From: Lithobates sylvaticus
Taxonomy: Eukaryota > Chordata > Amphibia > Anura > Ranidae
Direction: 5' to 3'
DNA: 64,000 nt
Assembly: GCA_028564925.1 (NCBI GenBank)
Contig: CM053026.1
Span: forward strand, 605,447,616-605,511,615
Shown here: in pieces, positions 1 through 12,239 of the stretch
How the letters are laid out: the number at the start of each line of letters is the position of its first letter
Position numbering within the stretch: position 1 is the stretch's first letter
The notes under the pieces: generated by a model
The model's database searches: none
What the model was told of the DNA's origin: nothing
Seen by the model: the letters and a program-made list of their open reading frames with translations, nothing else
Made by a program: the position numbers and the translations under genes

Positions 1-1880
1 TAAATTCCAGTGGGAAACCCATTCTTCTAAGCACCTCCCACAGATACACCCATTCCACCGTATCAAATGCCTTCTCCATATCAAGGGTGGCAATGGTCCT
101 AGTGCCTTTGATTAGTATGAGGGGCATGAATGTTAGAAAACAGCCTACGTATGTTGATGTCTGTGGACCTACCTGGCATAAAGCCTGTTTGATCAGAGTC
201 AATTAGGGATTTTATTACTTTATTAAGTCTAGTGGCCAATATCTTGGTTAGTATTTTTAAGTCACAATTTAGGAGTGCTATTGGCCTATAGGAGGCGCAC
301 AGCTGGGGATCTTTATTAGGCTTTGGAATGAGAACAATATGGGCCTCCCTCATAGAAGATGGTAGGGAGCCCTGTTGGAGACATGCTCGATACATCTGAG
401 CTAACCTGGGGGCAAGCAGTTCCACGTGGGCTCTATAATACTCTATGGGTAGTCCATCTGGCCCCGGGGTCTTTCCTGCCGGGAAAGACCTGATGGCCAT
501 CGCAACCTCTTCTGGCGTGATCTCTGAGACAAGGAGTTGTCTCTCCGCATCAGAGAGCCATCCAAGTGCTAGCGTATCCAACATGGAAGTCATAGGTGTG
601 GGGTCAAATCTATCAGGGAGTGAGGAAACATATAGAGAGGCATAAAACCTGGTGAAAGCAGATAGAATATCCTCCGGAGAGGTTACTAGTACTCCTTCTG
701 CTGTGAGTATTACTGATATGACCGCTAAGGGCCTATCCTGCTGTGCTAGCATCGCCAGTAGTTTGCTGTTCTTATCGCCATGCTCAAAATATTTCTGTCT
801 GCTATTTTGTATACCAAGCCTGGTGGTGTCTGAAACATGGAGATGCAGTTCTCGCCTAAGCGATGAAAGGTGCTCGAAGTTGGGGACTGTCGCTGAGGCC
901 GAGTAGTTATTCAGAGCCTCCTCAACATTGTGCTGCAGGACAGAGACCTTGTCCCCAAGTTCCGCTCTAACAGCCGCTATAGCTGAGATATACTGACCCC
1001 TGCTGTGGGCCTTGGAAGCATCCCATGTCATCTCCAGGGAGGCTGACCCTGCATTATGTACCCAGTAGTTCTGCAAGGAGGGAGAGACCCTGTCATGGAC
1101 TTCCTCATTGTTGATCCAATGGGGTTGTAACCTCCAAAGGGCTTTACTCCTTGGCTTGGGGGTCCTAATGGCTAGTTTTAGAGGATGATGATCCGATAGG
1201 CCAGAAGGAAGGTAACTGGCCTCCTGTATATTGGCCAGGAGGGCATCATTGGCAAAAGCCAAATCAATTCGGGAGGACGTTTTAAACGTGGATGAGAAGC
1301 AGGAGTTCGCTCTGTCCTGGGGATGGAGCCATCTCCATGCCTCTCGGAAGTCTGTTGCCTGGGCCCACGTACCAAGATCAGGATTGAAAGTAGAATGTGG
1401 GGAGGGTCTATCTAGGTCACGGGACAGTGTGGCATTAAAATCTCCCATAAACAGGATATACGCCGGACAATGCGGAGCCAGCCTTTCATACAATGCGTAC
1501 AGAATGTGTATCTGGCTCGGAGGAGGCAGATAGACGTTCACAATGACATATTTCTTATTGTAGATGTTTAGCACCACCATAGCAAATTTCCCCTGGGGAT
1601 CTAGATGAATCTCGTGAACTATACATGGGATTAGTTTACTAATCAAAATAGATACCCCTCGAGAATACGAGGAGTAGGTCGCATGAAGCGCCTTTTGCAC
1701 CCAGGGTTTTTTTAAGGCCAGGACTTTACTACCAGTTAAGTGCGTTTCCTGTAACAGGACTATATGGGGGTTGTGCAGTTTTAAATATTGGAATAACAGC
1801 GAACGTTTGTATCTGGAGTTAAGCCCCCTGACGTTCCATGATAGAATGGTCAGCGACTCAGTATCTGAGGGGATCATCAT
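1..1880 (-). pseudogene. LINE copy A ORF2: endonuclease and start of reverse transcriptase
   Basis: ORF2 of a Tx1/L1-type LINE, which nicks target DNA and reverse-transcribes the element RNA there. The frame starts at 1880 and runs 593 codons. Endonuclease motifs are visible: NVRGLN near residue 16, QETHL at 44-48, GDFN at 146-149 and SDHH at 229-232. Reverse-transcriptase motifs follow, with GPDGLP and SYRPIALLN near residues 490-560. Reading is lost by a frameshift near base 105-120, after which another frame continues with TRTIATLDMEKAFDTVEW to the window edge. The YADD-type catalytic box would lie outside the window. This copy cannot make a full protein as read. Confidence 0.85.
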
Positions 1881-2525
1881 GGAACACCAGGGGGAAATCG
1901 GAGCAGGAAGATACTAACCAACCAGTAGATGCAAACAGACCCAAATTTGGCGCACATAATCAATAGCATTTGAGGAGCACAATACTTATTCATTACTTTA
2001 AAGCAGAGAAACCCCTCCCCCCAGAACACATAACACCCTACCCAAACATCATAAGAACCAAGTTCAATGACCAAAAAAACAGGCCAGAGAGCCATACAAA
2101 CCGATGTAGGGTTTTGTCCCATAACTAGAGAAAAAAAAAAAATCCTTAGGTCACTGGGACCCCTGGACGTTGGGCCACGAGGCCGAAGGTGGATACAGTC
2201 CTTCCCGAGAGAATTTGTTCCGACTCCAGGAGGGAAGTCCAAAGTGTGGTAGGGGGAACAAGGGGGTAAACAGGGAGCGCTTCTGAGCAAAAGGTGGGGT
2301 AATTCAATGGCAGTCATTGGAGCTCCTTAGGCAGGAGTAAATGGCAAACTAGCCAGCATCGGGAGACAAAAATATACAATATGGGTAAAAGCGGGATATA
2401 GTAGGAAGGAATGATTGTGTTAACGCTGGGAGTTACCAGGAGACAGTTCTTTTGAAGGAAAAAGGGGAATACTTAACTCCCCCCTGCTAGCTGTAGTGAA
2501 TCAATTTGTCTTCAGCCGAATGTGT
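1881..2525. other. Spacer between ORF1 and ORF2 of LINE copy A
   Basis: This stretch has no convincing frame. It includes an A-run near 2131 and is taken as the normal inter-ORF spacer of this LINE lineage, because copy B has a comparable spacer. Confidence 0.5.
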
Positions 2526-3268
2526 TTAGCGGGTATCCAGCCATGCCGCCGCGGCCTCTGGAGTGTCAAAAAAGCGGGTGCTATCGCCATCGGTGATCCG
2601 TAGCCTGCTGGGATACAAAAGGCCAAATCTTATTCTTTTTTCTCGAAGTCTACGTCGCACATCGGTAAAGGATTTGCGGCGTTGCTGTACTTCCTGGGAG
2701 AAGTCCGGGAAAAAAAGCAGTTTGGCATTTTCATACTTAATTTCAGGCATGGCGCGTGCCGCCTCCAGGATGCGATCCCGATCTCGGTAAATTTAATAAG
2801 CGTAGCAGGAAAGGTCGCGGGGGGGCCCCTGGCCTTGGTGGGAGCGGTGGCACCCTGTGGGCCCTCTCAACAACGAAAGTGGGCGGTACATCCCCCAGGT
2901 TGAACAGGGTGGATAGGAACTGTTCAGTAAATTCAGCGGGCCTGGGACCCTCCGCTCTCTCAGGCAGGCCAAGTATGCGGATATTATTCCGCCTAAGGCG
3001 GTTTTCAGTATCAATCGCGCGCTCCTGGAGCGCCTTGACTTGGAGCTGCAGGGCCCTCACCTCCCTAGAGTCCGACCGGACCGTATCCTCCCACCATGGA
3101 GACCCTTTCCTCCACCTCAGCAACACGGGACCGAAATTTGTCCATATCTTGGCGAATGAGACCGACATCTACCGTCAAGAAGTCGATCTTTGCTGTCAGG
3201 GTTTCTTTGCAGGATGTAATGGCTGCCAGGATCTCTGCTCCCGTGGGAGCAGTCCCCTCCCCCGAGTT
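2526..3268 (-). pseudogene. LINE copy A ORF1 (L1-type RNA-binding chaperone), frameshifted
   Basis: Three reverse-strand pieces in different frames together resemble L1 ORF1p, the RNA-binding coiled-coil protein that packs LINE RNA. The first, about 3085-3260, is a heptad-like coiled coil (AEILAAITSCKETLTAKIDF then VGLIRQDMDKFRSRVAEVEE). The second, 2743-3080, contains ENRLRRNNIRILGLPE and VVERAHRV, typical of the RRM start. The third, 2526-2750, reads NAKLLFFPDFSQEVQQRRKS and ends with the C-terminal domain at a TAA/TAG-type stop. At least two frameshifts separate them. The N-terminal segment before the coiled coil is missing. Confidence 0.75.
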
Positions 3269-3725
3269 TGCGACTTCCTGTTAACCGCACATTACTCATT
3301 GAAGTTCACCTTTTACTGCTTTTAAAATACTGCACTTTTCTTTTGCACGTCCGTTGACATTGAAGTAATTTTGCATTATCTGCACATCGCTCTTTTTTGC
3401 ACATTTTTGCACTTTACTGGTGGACTGCTTCCACTGGAGGGATAGTACTTTGCAGAGTACTGAGATGGCACTCAATGCTACTGAGGGGAGCCAACTTCAC
3501 TGATCTGGCTACCGGAATGTCCACCGTACACAGGTGGTATCCCTGAACTGACCCTACTTGAACAAGAACCTCTCTCTGCACTATTCACTTTCCCTAACAA
3601 GCAGGGTCACTACCCCTCATATACCACTTGCTCCAGGCACACCTGAATGGCAGGGGTACCCTCATTTATAAAATCCCACACCAAGATGACTTTTGATAGT
3701 TGTAACCCCTGTGACAGCTACAGAG
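3269..3725. other. Unclassified sequence
   Basis: I see no gene here. The first 150 bases repeat short TGCACTTT-like words. The remainder is unique-looking sequence of middling GC content. Confidence 0.4.
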
Positions 3726-3825
3726 TTCCATGAGGGAACAAATCCCTCTAAATACTCCACTCCACTTGTATAGTGTACAGTGCTACCTACTGGATGGAGG
3801 AAAACCTGCACCTGTCTACACACTG

Positions 3826-4010
3826 ATGGTCAGGGAGGGGCCTAGTACACTTGAGGTCAGTGAAAGAATACTTCTTACTTTGGTGGTCAGTGAGACAAAT
3901 GCTCCTTACATTGGTGGTCAGTTGAATGCATTTTACATTAGTGGTCATTGAGAGGAATGTTCCTTACATTAGTGGTCAGTGAAAACAATGCCCCCCCCCC
4001 CCCCTACAGA
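3826..4010. repeat. Degenerate tandem repeat, unit about 33 bp (GGTCAGTGA... CTTACATTGGT)
   Basis: Four to five imperfect units of a 33-38 bp motif containing TGGTCAGTGA and CCTTACATT. The block ends in a C-run. The same motif occurs at 63599-63820, and related TGGTCA words recur at 37735-38045. Confidence 0.6.
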
Positions 4011-4549
4011 TACTTGGTGTAAGTCTTATCTCAGCCAGGGTAAACAATTGCTCATTGCTCAAGGAAGCAATAGAAACCTCTGGAAGAACCCTGGTTAGGA
4101 AAGGATGTCCCAAAAATAAAACATTTAATTTGATAAAGCACTGTGTATCATAAACAATTTTGCATTAAAATACTTGTTTTCCTATTTCCTATTTTATCCA
4201 TTGTTACATCTCCAGTCCTGTTGATTTCCTGCAGGCTCTCTATAGATACTTTCTGTCTACACGAATGCACTCCGGTCATGGCTCTGAAAAAATGTAAAGC
4301 AAGAGAGAGCGCACGCCAGCCCTGGTGTATTAACGTTTATTGTAAAATCACACTCCGGTGATGGCTGCATGGCAGTTCTCAGGGTAGGATTCCTGATGGT
4401 AACAACCACGAACCGGGCCAATATGTGTGTTGAAATGATCACTTGTAGTCTCTATAAGAAGTTAATTTGACAGGGCAACAAAACAGGAGCTTAACTGGGA
4501 GTCAGGGACGGAACATTCTGACCATGTAACAGGAAATTCCTGAACATGA
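4011..4549. other. Unclassified sequence
   Basis: No gene or recognisable repeat boundary. The short frames here show no family motif. Confidence 0.4.
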
Positions 4550-5735
4550 ACCTTCATGGTGGGATCACTGTGTGCTATTTTAAGTAGGAAAGTAGGAAAA
4601 TTTAGGCAGGCCTAGCTGCTGGCTAGACCTGTTTGTTTTCATTCTGGGCTGGGCATGGCTCAGGGCAGGGCTGGGCGACTCACAGGTAGCATCACGGTGA
4701 CCTCCCTCTTCTTTCTAAAAGGTTCTGGAAAGAAAGGAGGAGAGGAGAGGTGTTGCTGCTTGGAGTATTCTAAGGGGTCCTGACCAATCCTCACCTTGGA
4801 TTGGCAGGGGTAGGCCTCTTTAAATACCCAGGGTCAGCCCAGCTGGGGAGGAGTTGTCGGGTGGAAGAACTGGAGTGAGAGAGTGTGGAGGCTGTCGGGG
4901 CCCACGGGGAGATCCCCAGTCTGAAGGGGTGACCCTTGGCTGGGGCTCGAGTGCATCCAGGTGGAGAGAAGAGATCCTGGAAGGAGAGGCACATGAGAAA
5001 GCAAGGAGAGGACAGCAGGAGAGAAAACTGCTAAGGTACTCCAGGGAGGACAACTGGTCGCAACCAGGAGGGCTAGTGATTGGAGCACAGTCGGGAGGAT
5101 TGGGGAGGCACGCCTGAGAGAACTGGGAGATTGCAGTTTGAAATGGGTGCAGAACCAGAAGAGAGGACTGTGGGAAGGGCAGTGGAAAGAGGTCATTGCA
5201 GCCAGGCTGGCTGCCAAGGCCTGAAGAGAGCTATCTGGGTTTGGTAGCTGTGCAGAGGACAGTTAGCACATGAACTATTTCTACACCACAGGGGCCCGAA
5301 GTCCCTGTCCACAAAAGGCAGTTCACTGAGGCCTGGCTGAGTTAGTGTCAGGCCTAACCATGCAGTGCTAGCTAGTCTGGATGAGTAACAGTCTGTAGCA
5401 CGGGAAGTGCTGGTGGAGTAACAGTCTGCAACAAGTGAGGAGTAACGGTATGCTTTAAGTGAAGTGCTGGAGGAGTGAAGAATAAGAGGTCTTAAGCAAG
5501 AGTTTGCGCTGGAGAGAAGACTGGAGTGTATATACTGTAAGTGTATATAGAAGTCCCAAGCAAGTTGCACTGAATCTTCCTGGGCATCCCATAATTTCCC
5601 ATTTCCCATCCAAGTTCAATCCCCTCAATAAAAAAACAAAACAAAAAAAAACAAAGCTTATGGACTGTTCTACGTATCTGAGTGTCTGAGAGATGGATGT
5701 TGGACTGGGCAGGGTGACAGGTGAACCACAACATT
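4550..5735 (+). mobile_element. Possible solo LTR (fossil LTR retroelement)
   Basis: The stretch is laid out like a long terminal repeat: a CCAAT word near 4782, a TATA-like TTTAAATA near 4818, GC-richer sequence after it, an AATAAA near 5627 with T/G-rich sequence beyond, and an end reading CCACAACA near 5732. No coding part lies beside it, so if real it is a solo LTR. Both ends are approximate and I could not find a flanking duplication. It could also be an unrelated old promoter-like repeat. Confidence 0.3.
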
Positions 5736-6938
5736 TAGCAACCCCTACTGGGTCATGTCTTCATATGCATATCCTGTACATGATGGGCCTCTGGGGAAGC
5801 TGACAATCACTGTAATGATAGTGGGGATCCTATGGGTCCCACCAACATTCTGTTTGAGCGGCTGCCCCACTGTACACTGACCAATGGAGGTTGCCTCCTT
5901 GGCATTGCTGCCATTCGTAGAACATATTGTATCTTATAAATGAATGCAAGACATAGTTTGAATAGATGGTGTGGAAAGGAGGGGCAGTGACATCAAATAC
6001 TTCACCTTGGCCAAGCACAGTTTCAATGAAACTTACAGATTTAAAATGTTTAAAAATATTTTTGAAATTACATGAACATGTGAAAGCTTATATATGATTT
6101 AGGAATTCGGTTTACATGTAGAGTACTTTAACACAAAGCCCTATATCTGTATTTAGTTTTAAAACAGCACTGGCAGTGCAAAGGGGCAGGCCAAGTACAG
6201 GTGCCTGTTTTTCAATGGTCTTGATTGTCTGAAGGCATTAAGCAGCAATGATCTTCTCTCTATTTATGTTGAACATTCAGACAGTATAAAGGAATCTAAG
6301 AAACTGAAAAGTGGCTATGACCAGACCCTTAAGCGACACATCTATTCACTGGAGTGCTGCCTTAAAAAAGATATAGTCTACCCCATTCATCTAGTCAAGA
6401 GCCCTCATGCCCAGGGATGGAATCACTTAATTCACAGTATGCCTCTTACAGGCACAAAGAAAGCAATAAACCCTGACAAACAATGAATGACCATGTCTCA
6501 CCTCACTACCTCTACTACCTATGTATGTTGGAGAATCTAGAAAACCCATTCACATTCTTCAATATATAATGATAACAAGAAGTGTCAGAAAAGAATACTC
6601 ACAATCTATGACTTTTTCTTTTTTTCTACTGACCATACACACACAGCAATTTACAGAAAATATCAAACAGTTTTGATTCTCAAAAGCAACCAGATAACAA
6701 TATAATCACAAACCTGCTCTCCTACTAAAACCATTTGTTTCACCTGACTATTTATTTCCCAGCTGCTGGACAGTATTACCCCCAGATAATTAACATATAT
6801 TAATATGGGAAGTGGAGTGCTGGTTTATATTAATATATAACCAAACATATAGAGAAGACCTTCACCAACAATCTCTGTAAAACTGTCAGTGATATGATGC
6901 ATTTAACTATATGATTGGTTTTATAATCAGATGTTGCA
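5736..6938. other. AT-rich intergenic sequence, nothing recognised
   Basis: No frames with family motifs and no clear inverted or tandem repeats. Confidence 0.5.
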
Positions 6939-7385
6939 TTAAAGTGGTCGTAAATCTCAGACTTGAAATATGAACAAACCATATCCCTCTATAGTCTGTA
7001 GTTGTCTCTATCCAGGACAGTAAGTGTAATTTCCCTCTGCTGCCTCGTTCCTCTGCTATCAGCATGAATCACTTCTGACAAGTTTTCCTGACACAAAAAG
7101 AAAAAAGGAGACAGGGGAGGGCGCTCCAGCACACAGCCTCAGATCTGTTCCTGTTCGCTGTTTGAAGGTGGGTGTGCCCCTTACCTCCAATCAGCTCTCC
7201 TCGCTGAGGGCTATCTGCCCCCTGCTTTCTGGAAGCTCAGAAAAGCTGTAGAATTCTGCATTTTGAATGGATGTAGAGCACAGAAGACTGCAGATAAACA
7301 GGTACAACCTATGTTGTTTCATCTCTGTGAATCACCTAAGGCCAGTCACTTCAATCGGTATATGTAAGGGTTTACAACCACTTTA
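6939..7385. mobile_element. TTAA-ended short inverted-repeat element (family B)
   Basis: The left end TTAAAGTGGTCGTAAA is matched in reverse by the right end TTTACAACCACTTTA. It spans about 447 bp with no coding capacity. The same termini bound elements at 8215, 19330 and 33704, and partial copies at 40440 and 50107. The TTAA ends suggest mobilisation by a piggyBac-like transposase, which is an inference only. Confidence 0.7.
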
Positions 7386-8214
7386 CGGTGCCTGAAAATA
7401 GCATATTACAACTGTACTTCTAAAACCCATTTTCAGTTTGGGTGATTAGAGTAAAAAGTGGATGTCATCCATATACACTAGGCATTCCACGTTTTGCAGG
7501 CAGTGCTGGGCTTTGTTATGAGACAGTCCAATATGCTCTGCAACATTATTTCTAAGATTGCTATGAACACACCATGTATGGTAATAGACAAAACAGTTGA
7601 TTTGCTTTTGCTTTGACAGTTCCCACCAAAACAAGTGTCCTTACTGATTTCCTCTCACTTCTTTTTCTGGTGACTCTAAAATGTTGGATTTCTCATCACT
7701 TTCTGTTTCAGTGGTCACCAGGACAAACAGAGAGGGTACAACTATTTAGTCAGTACAAAGACAATAATACAAATGTAGCGCTACCCCCATAGGATCCACT
7801 GGTGAATATGGGTATCAGTCTATGCAGCTTGTTTTTGTTGGTTTTATTATGGGGATTGAACTTGGATGGGGATATGGTTATTATGGGATGGCCAGTTGAT
7901 CAATAAGGAATTCTTTAGGGGCAGAACTATATACATCCAGTATATATATATATATATATACACACACACGTCTCCTCTTCTACCTCCAGCACAAACTTGC
8001 TTGTAGAACTACATCTCCCAGGACCAGCCAACACTGACAATTCGATCCAACACAGACTCAGTCAGATCCAGAGCAAATGCCCTTTGCAGGCAGGGACCGC
8101 ATGCCCCTTTGATAGTATAGAAGAGCCTAGCTTTACTATTCTTGTGGCTACTGATCCGAGTACCGCCTGGCTGCAGCTACCCCTTCCTCTAGCCCTCCTG
8201 GGTGCAACACAAAC
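7386..8214. other. Unclassified intergenic sequence with a TA/CA microsatellite
   Basis: A (TA)n(CA)n run lies at about 7940-7969. Nothing else is recognised. Confidence 0.5.
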
Positions 8215-8632
8215 TTAAAGTGTTACTAAACCCACAACGGTAAAATCAGGCTATATATGTGGTAAAGCATGCTTGTTATACTTACTGTGGAACCTAAGGT
8301 GTTAATCATTTGCATTGTGTAAAAAGGCTGTTTGATCCTGTCTTCTCTGATCCTCCACCTCTTCCACTGATTCCAAAACATGTCCGGATAAGTCCAAGCC
8401 TTTGGAGTCAGGCTACACATGCTCAGTTTGGTGGGTATTACTGGAGAGTTTTTTTTTTTTTCTTGGGAGAGTGCATGTGATCAGCACAGGGCCAATCAAC
8501 ACTGTCCAGACAGAGGGTCAGGGGTCTTGCATCCTGATGGGACAGCTATTGCAGTATAAGAGCTCGCATTTCCATGTTCTGTGGGAAACCAGATATAGTG
8601 AATGCAGGGTCCTGGGTTTAGTAACATTTTAA
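8215..8632. mobile_element. TTAA-ended short inverted-repeat element (family B)
   Basis: Left end TTAAAGTGTTACTAAACCCA and right end TGGGTTTAGTAACATTTTAA are inverted copies differing at one base. About 418 bp, non-coding, with an internal T-run near 8450. Confidence 0.8.
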
Positions 8633-8764
8633 CTTGACTTTCAATTCTTCGTTGTCTAAAACTAAAAAAAAAAAAATTCCTATAGATACACTTTAAATGC
8701 TTTCTTTTATATATGTATATATGTAATTATATAAAACATCAATTTGTACATGTTAACAAAATTC

Positions 8765-9080
8765 TTTTTTGAACCATAGATTTTTATTGAGTTTTTACAG
8801 TTTACACGTAAAATTTAAAGCCTTGTATACATCACAATACATATACAAAATGTATATCAAATATCAAACTTACAAATGTAAAAATGGCGTTCTTATGTGA
8901 GCTACTTATAGTAATACATCACACGTCCTCAACAGGAGGTAAAGCCTGTCACCCCAACTGGGTACACACTGTGATGAGGCTCTGCATAGGTACAGTTAGA
9001 GAGTAGCCCTCCTTGGACCTTAATGAGGGTCCCTGGAGTTGAGACGTACAGTAAGTTCGGTATGTGCATTTTGTTACTCG
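8765..9080 (-). mobile_element. LINE 3' end fragment (probable)
   Basis: Read on the reverse strand it ends with AAAAACTCAATAAAAATC followed by GGTTCAAAAAAG, which resembles the 3' UTR tail of Tx1/L1-type LINEs. No coding sequence survives. The upstream limit is arbitrary. Confidence 0.4.
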
Positions 9081-10010
9081 GTAAACAAACATTGAAATTC
9101 TCTTAATGCCTAGTAGTACACATATGCTAGTTGAGGAGTGGTTATGAATTCAAAGTGTCTTAAATGAAACTCCTAGTATGACCACACCTATTAATAATTC
9201 TTACCACTTGATGACTGAAAGTAAGTAATAAGTTGTTAACAAAAATTTAATTGGCCACATAAAACATCCAAGGAAAAATGTGAGTAGGAAAATATGGAAA
9301 AGCCATTGCCCTCTGAAAATGCCAGTTACCTTGATGACTCTGGGCAAACACTTTCTGAGTTACTGACCTAAAACCATTATGCATTAAAGTCAATGTGAAG
9401 TCACAGCTACTAACCTCCAATACTTGTTCTGGGTGAGTGATTTAAAAAGCACAGAAGACTATGGATTAAATTAACAGACAGGGAATTTTTATTTTCAGAA
9501 AGGAAAGCCAGCAATGGCAGTTTCCGTATTTCCCCAGCACAGATTCCCTTTAAATTTAACATTAACAAATAAGATATTTTAAACATTGGAGATATTCACC
9601 ACACAAAATACATAGGATATAAACACTAATCATGTCACTCATTTCCATGTATAATTGCCCTGCTGTCATTAATGTCTATGTAAATTGTGGTTTGCAGATG
9701 AAGAAGAGTTAAAAAGAAACCTTTATGAAATATTCATTGTGGTTATTTCAGAGAGTTAGATTTTTCAAGGCAACCATGCAGTATGGATTTTTCTAGGCCA
9801 TAAAGCTTAGAAGGAAAGCTGGCTGACACAATTTCTATGTTTCTACAAGGCAAACTAGAGGGACAGTTATGGAAATGGTGCATAGGTAATTGCACAAAAA
9901 CACCCTTTAGCTTTATTTCAGTAAGAATCTGTGATTTCCTTTCTAAATTAGAACACGAAAGCGTGTTATTGACACATTTTATAGGTTATGATAAATTTCT
10001 GCCATACTTT
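9081..10010. other. AT-rich intergenic sequence, nothing recognised
   Basis: No gene, repeat end or tandem structure that I can name. Confidence 0.5.
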
Positions 10011-10260
10011 TGCATACACACGGTCGGATTTTCCGAGTTGGATTCTGTCCTATCGGACAATGTTGTCGGAAATTACGACCGTGTGTAGGCACCATCGGAC
10101 AGTTTCCATCGGATTGTCCGACGGACAAAGTTCTATCTCCTGCTGGATAGATTTTCCGACAACAAAGTCCGATCACACCAATTCCGATCGTGTGTAGCGT
10201 AGTCCGACGGACAAAGTGCTACGCATGCTCAGAAGAAATTCTGTGACGGAAGCGCTCGGT
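10011..10260. repeat. Harbinger left terminal and subterminal repeats
   Basis: The terminal inverted repeat is followed by several scattered TCGGA, CCGACGGACAAAGT and GACCGTGTGTAG words in both orientations. Such subterminal repeats are probable transposase or Myb-protein binding sites in this superfamily. The same words fill the right end at 17500-17633. Confidence 0.75.
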
Positions 10261-10775
10261 CAGGTAAAACTACCGTTCCTAATCGACACAGCACATTCGT
10301 CACGCGGCAATGTTAAAATGTCTTTAATGCAGCGCATTCTCTTTTTCTTTACAATGCAAGAAGAATGACGTGTTTTAGCTGCTCCTATTCACACTCACTT
10401 CTCACAAACTTATTTATTTATTCTTTTTCAGGATTTCTTGACTAGATGTTTATTTTTCCTCAGATCGTAAAAGAATGTTTGTTATATTTTTGGGATGATT
10501 TGTCTTTTTTTTATTTTGTTTGGAATACATATTTTCAGGATAATTTATTTAGATTTTTGAGGGGGGGTTGTGTGTCTCAACTTAGCAAAACAACATTATT
10601 AACATTTGTATTTGTTGCTTAAATTTAGTAGGAGTTTGTTTGTTGTTGGTGCCCCTTGTTAATTGGACTTTATGATTTGTGAAATGTACCTGCCTACTCA
10701 CAAATAAACTGTCATTGTAGAAAAGTAAAACACAATAGGCAATGTTTTTTTCAAATCAAAAATACCTTTATTTAG

Positions 10776-11062
10776 GTCTCAGCAACAACCCAAAGAGGAA
10801 CGCAGCGATGGAGAAACTTGGGGAATTAGCAAAGCCTTGGACACCCACGGCAAACATAATTTTTGAAGCTTCTAAAATTGGTGTCCTGAGGAGTACGTAT
10901 CTTAAGGGGAGTGCTATCTGGTCCTGAAGTCCAAAACATCCGGAACTGCAGCAGATGCCATCTAGGTCCCCAGGCTCTGGTACTACGAGAGGCTCCATCT
11001 TCTCTCAGACCAGACTGAATCCAGGTCGTCACTCTCTTGTCTTCCTTCCACGCTTCCTTGCA
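10776..11062 (+). pseudogene. Inverted, decayed copy of the MADF exon
   Basis: Forward-strand translation gives NNPKRNAAMEKLGELAKPWT, then IGVLRSTYLK and, after a frame change and a stop, VPRLWYYERLHLL. It parallels NKPKRYAAMLKLVEFVKPRM, IGSLRSAYFR and VPKLWYYDRLHFL in the real MADF exon, which runs on the opposite strand at about 11830-12116. Similarity continues at DNA level to CTTCCACGCTTCCTTGC near 11060. It is therefore an inverted partial duplicate of the exon inside the same transposon, broken by at least one frameshift and one stop. Confidence 0.75.
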
Positions 11063-12206
11063 CGCTGTGGCTGTGGTGCTGGTGGGGTGGCAGAGGAGGA
11101 GGAGGAGGAGGCGGAGCAAGGTCACTATCGCAAACATGTGTGAGTGGGGTCATCCCCCCAGCCATACCCTTATTTAGGACCTTGAGGATGACATCCTCAC
11201 ACATGTTGCGTTGCCCCACCTCCATAGCCATCATTTTAGTGGCAACCACGGAGCCAAAGGTCTCCTCGTAGGTGGGTGTGGCATGTAGGGAGGCTGAAGC
11301 CTCTCTGATCAGCCGGAGCCTCACCCCCCCTTCTCGCCCTTTTGTAGGGAAGGCGGAGGGGAGGGACTTGGGAGACAGTCAGGCTCCTAGGCCTACCCCC
11401 CTCTTGGCTGCCACTACCCACCTCTTGGCTGCCACTAACCCCTTCCTCCTCCTGACTGCCACATTCCACAGCCACCTCCTGGCTGAGGTCTTCCTGTGTA
11501 TGAAAAAGGGACATAGTTTGAGTTATTTGGTCATCAAACACACACAATTTTCATCTAGTGACTGTTGCTAAATGTTTACAAATCGAAAACCATACAATTC
11601 TCAGCCCTGCAGTTTAGATTCTTGCCCCAAATGTCTCCAACACTACTGTCCGTTGATATGTCAAAACACGTTAGGAACTAAGCAATTGGGGATCCTGAAT
11701 TAACTGAACATCATTTAGTTTTCACAAAATTGGTTCCAAAACTACTATACCTGGCTCAAGCTGGGCTCCTCCACATCTTCCAGACTGGAAGGCCCAGGTT
11801 GCTCCTCGGAAGCCTCATCAGGGGTGGCCTGCGCGGAAGGAAGCGTGGAAGGAGGAGTCGAGAGTGACTCCGTGACATCAGCCTGGTCTTTGAGAAAATG
11901 GAGCCTGTCATAGTACCAGAGCTTGGGGACATAGACCTGATCTGCTGCAGCTCCAGATGCTTGGGACTTCAGGACCTTCTTGCGCTCCCTGAAATACGCA
12001 CTCCTCAGGCTGCCAATTTTGAGTCTTAACTTACGAACGGTTGCCGTGGGCATCCTTGGCTTTACAAATTCCACAAGTTTCAGCATGGCTGCGTACCTCT
12101 TTGGTTTGTTGCCGTAATCGGGGTGTTTAGCCTGCCATAATAGGGTCATTTCCCTGTACTTATCAAGGAAGAGGGGGAGAAAACTCACATTGTTGAATCC
12201 GTGCAT
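10983..12206 (-). CDS. MADF-domain protein of the Harbinger element (two coding exons, one frameshift)
   Basis: Exon 1 runs 12206-11751 (152 codons) and begins MHGFNNVSFLPLFLDKY just after a splice-acceptor-like CTTGCAG, so a 5' leader exon is likely. It carries a MADF domain (about residues 10-110: FLDKYREMTLLW, NKPKRYAAMLKLVEF, RKLRLKIGSLRSAY, LWYYDRLHFL), a Myb/SANT-related DNA-binding fold. The donor is CAG|GTATAG at 11751. Exon 2 starts at 11493 after CATACACAG and reads EDLSQEVAVECGSQEEEG. It shifts frame in a run of seven C/G at about 11324-11330, then continues with RLIREASASL, TYEETFGSVVATKMMAME and GMTPLTHVC to a stop at 10983. Loss or gain of one base in that run restores a single frame, so the break may be recent or an assembly error. 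MADF proteins are known from some PIF elements; the role here is inferred. Confidence 0.65.
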
Positions 12207-12239
12207 AATCTCTGCAAGACACAACACCACACAAAACAC

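Larger units (their letters stand above)
1..3268 (-). mobile_element. Tx1/L1-type LINE, copy A, decayed, cut by left window edge
   Basis: A non-LTR retrotransposon on the reverse strand, read from about 3268 down to 1. In order it holds an ORF1 remnant, a spacer of about 645 bp, and ORF2 with an AP-type endonuclease followed by reverse transcriptase. The reverse-transcriptase frame is still readable at the window edge (the AFD motif region lies near base 70), so the 3' half lies outside. The ORF1-ORF2 spacer matches in size the 530-bp spacer of copy B at 45455-45984, which suggests related lineages. The 5' end is not marked: beyond about 3268 the sequence no longer looks LINE-like. Confidence 0.85.

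Noticed and set aside
4834-5609. Reverse frames of 127-138 codons
   Set aside because: No family motif and no splice pattern; they lie in an LTR-like stretch.
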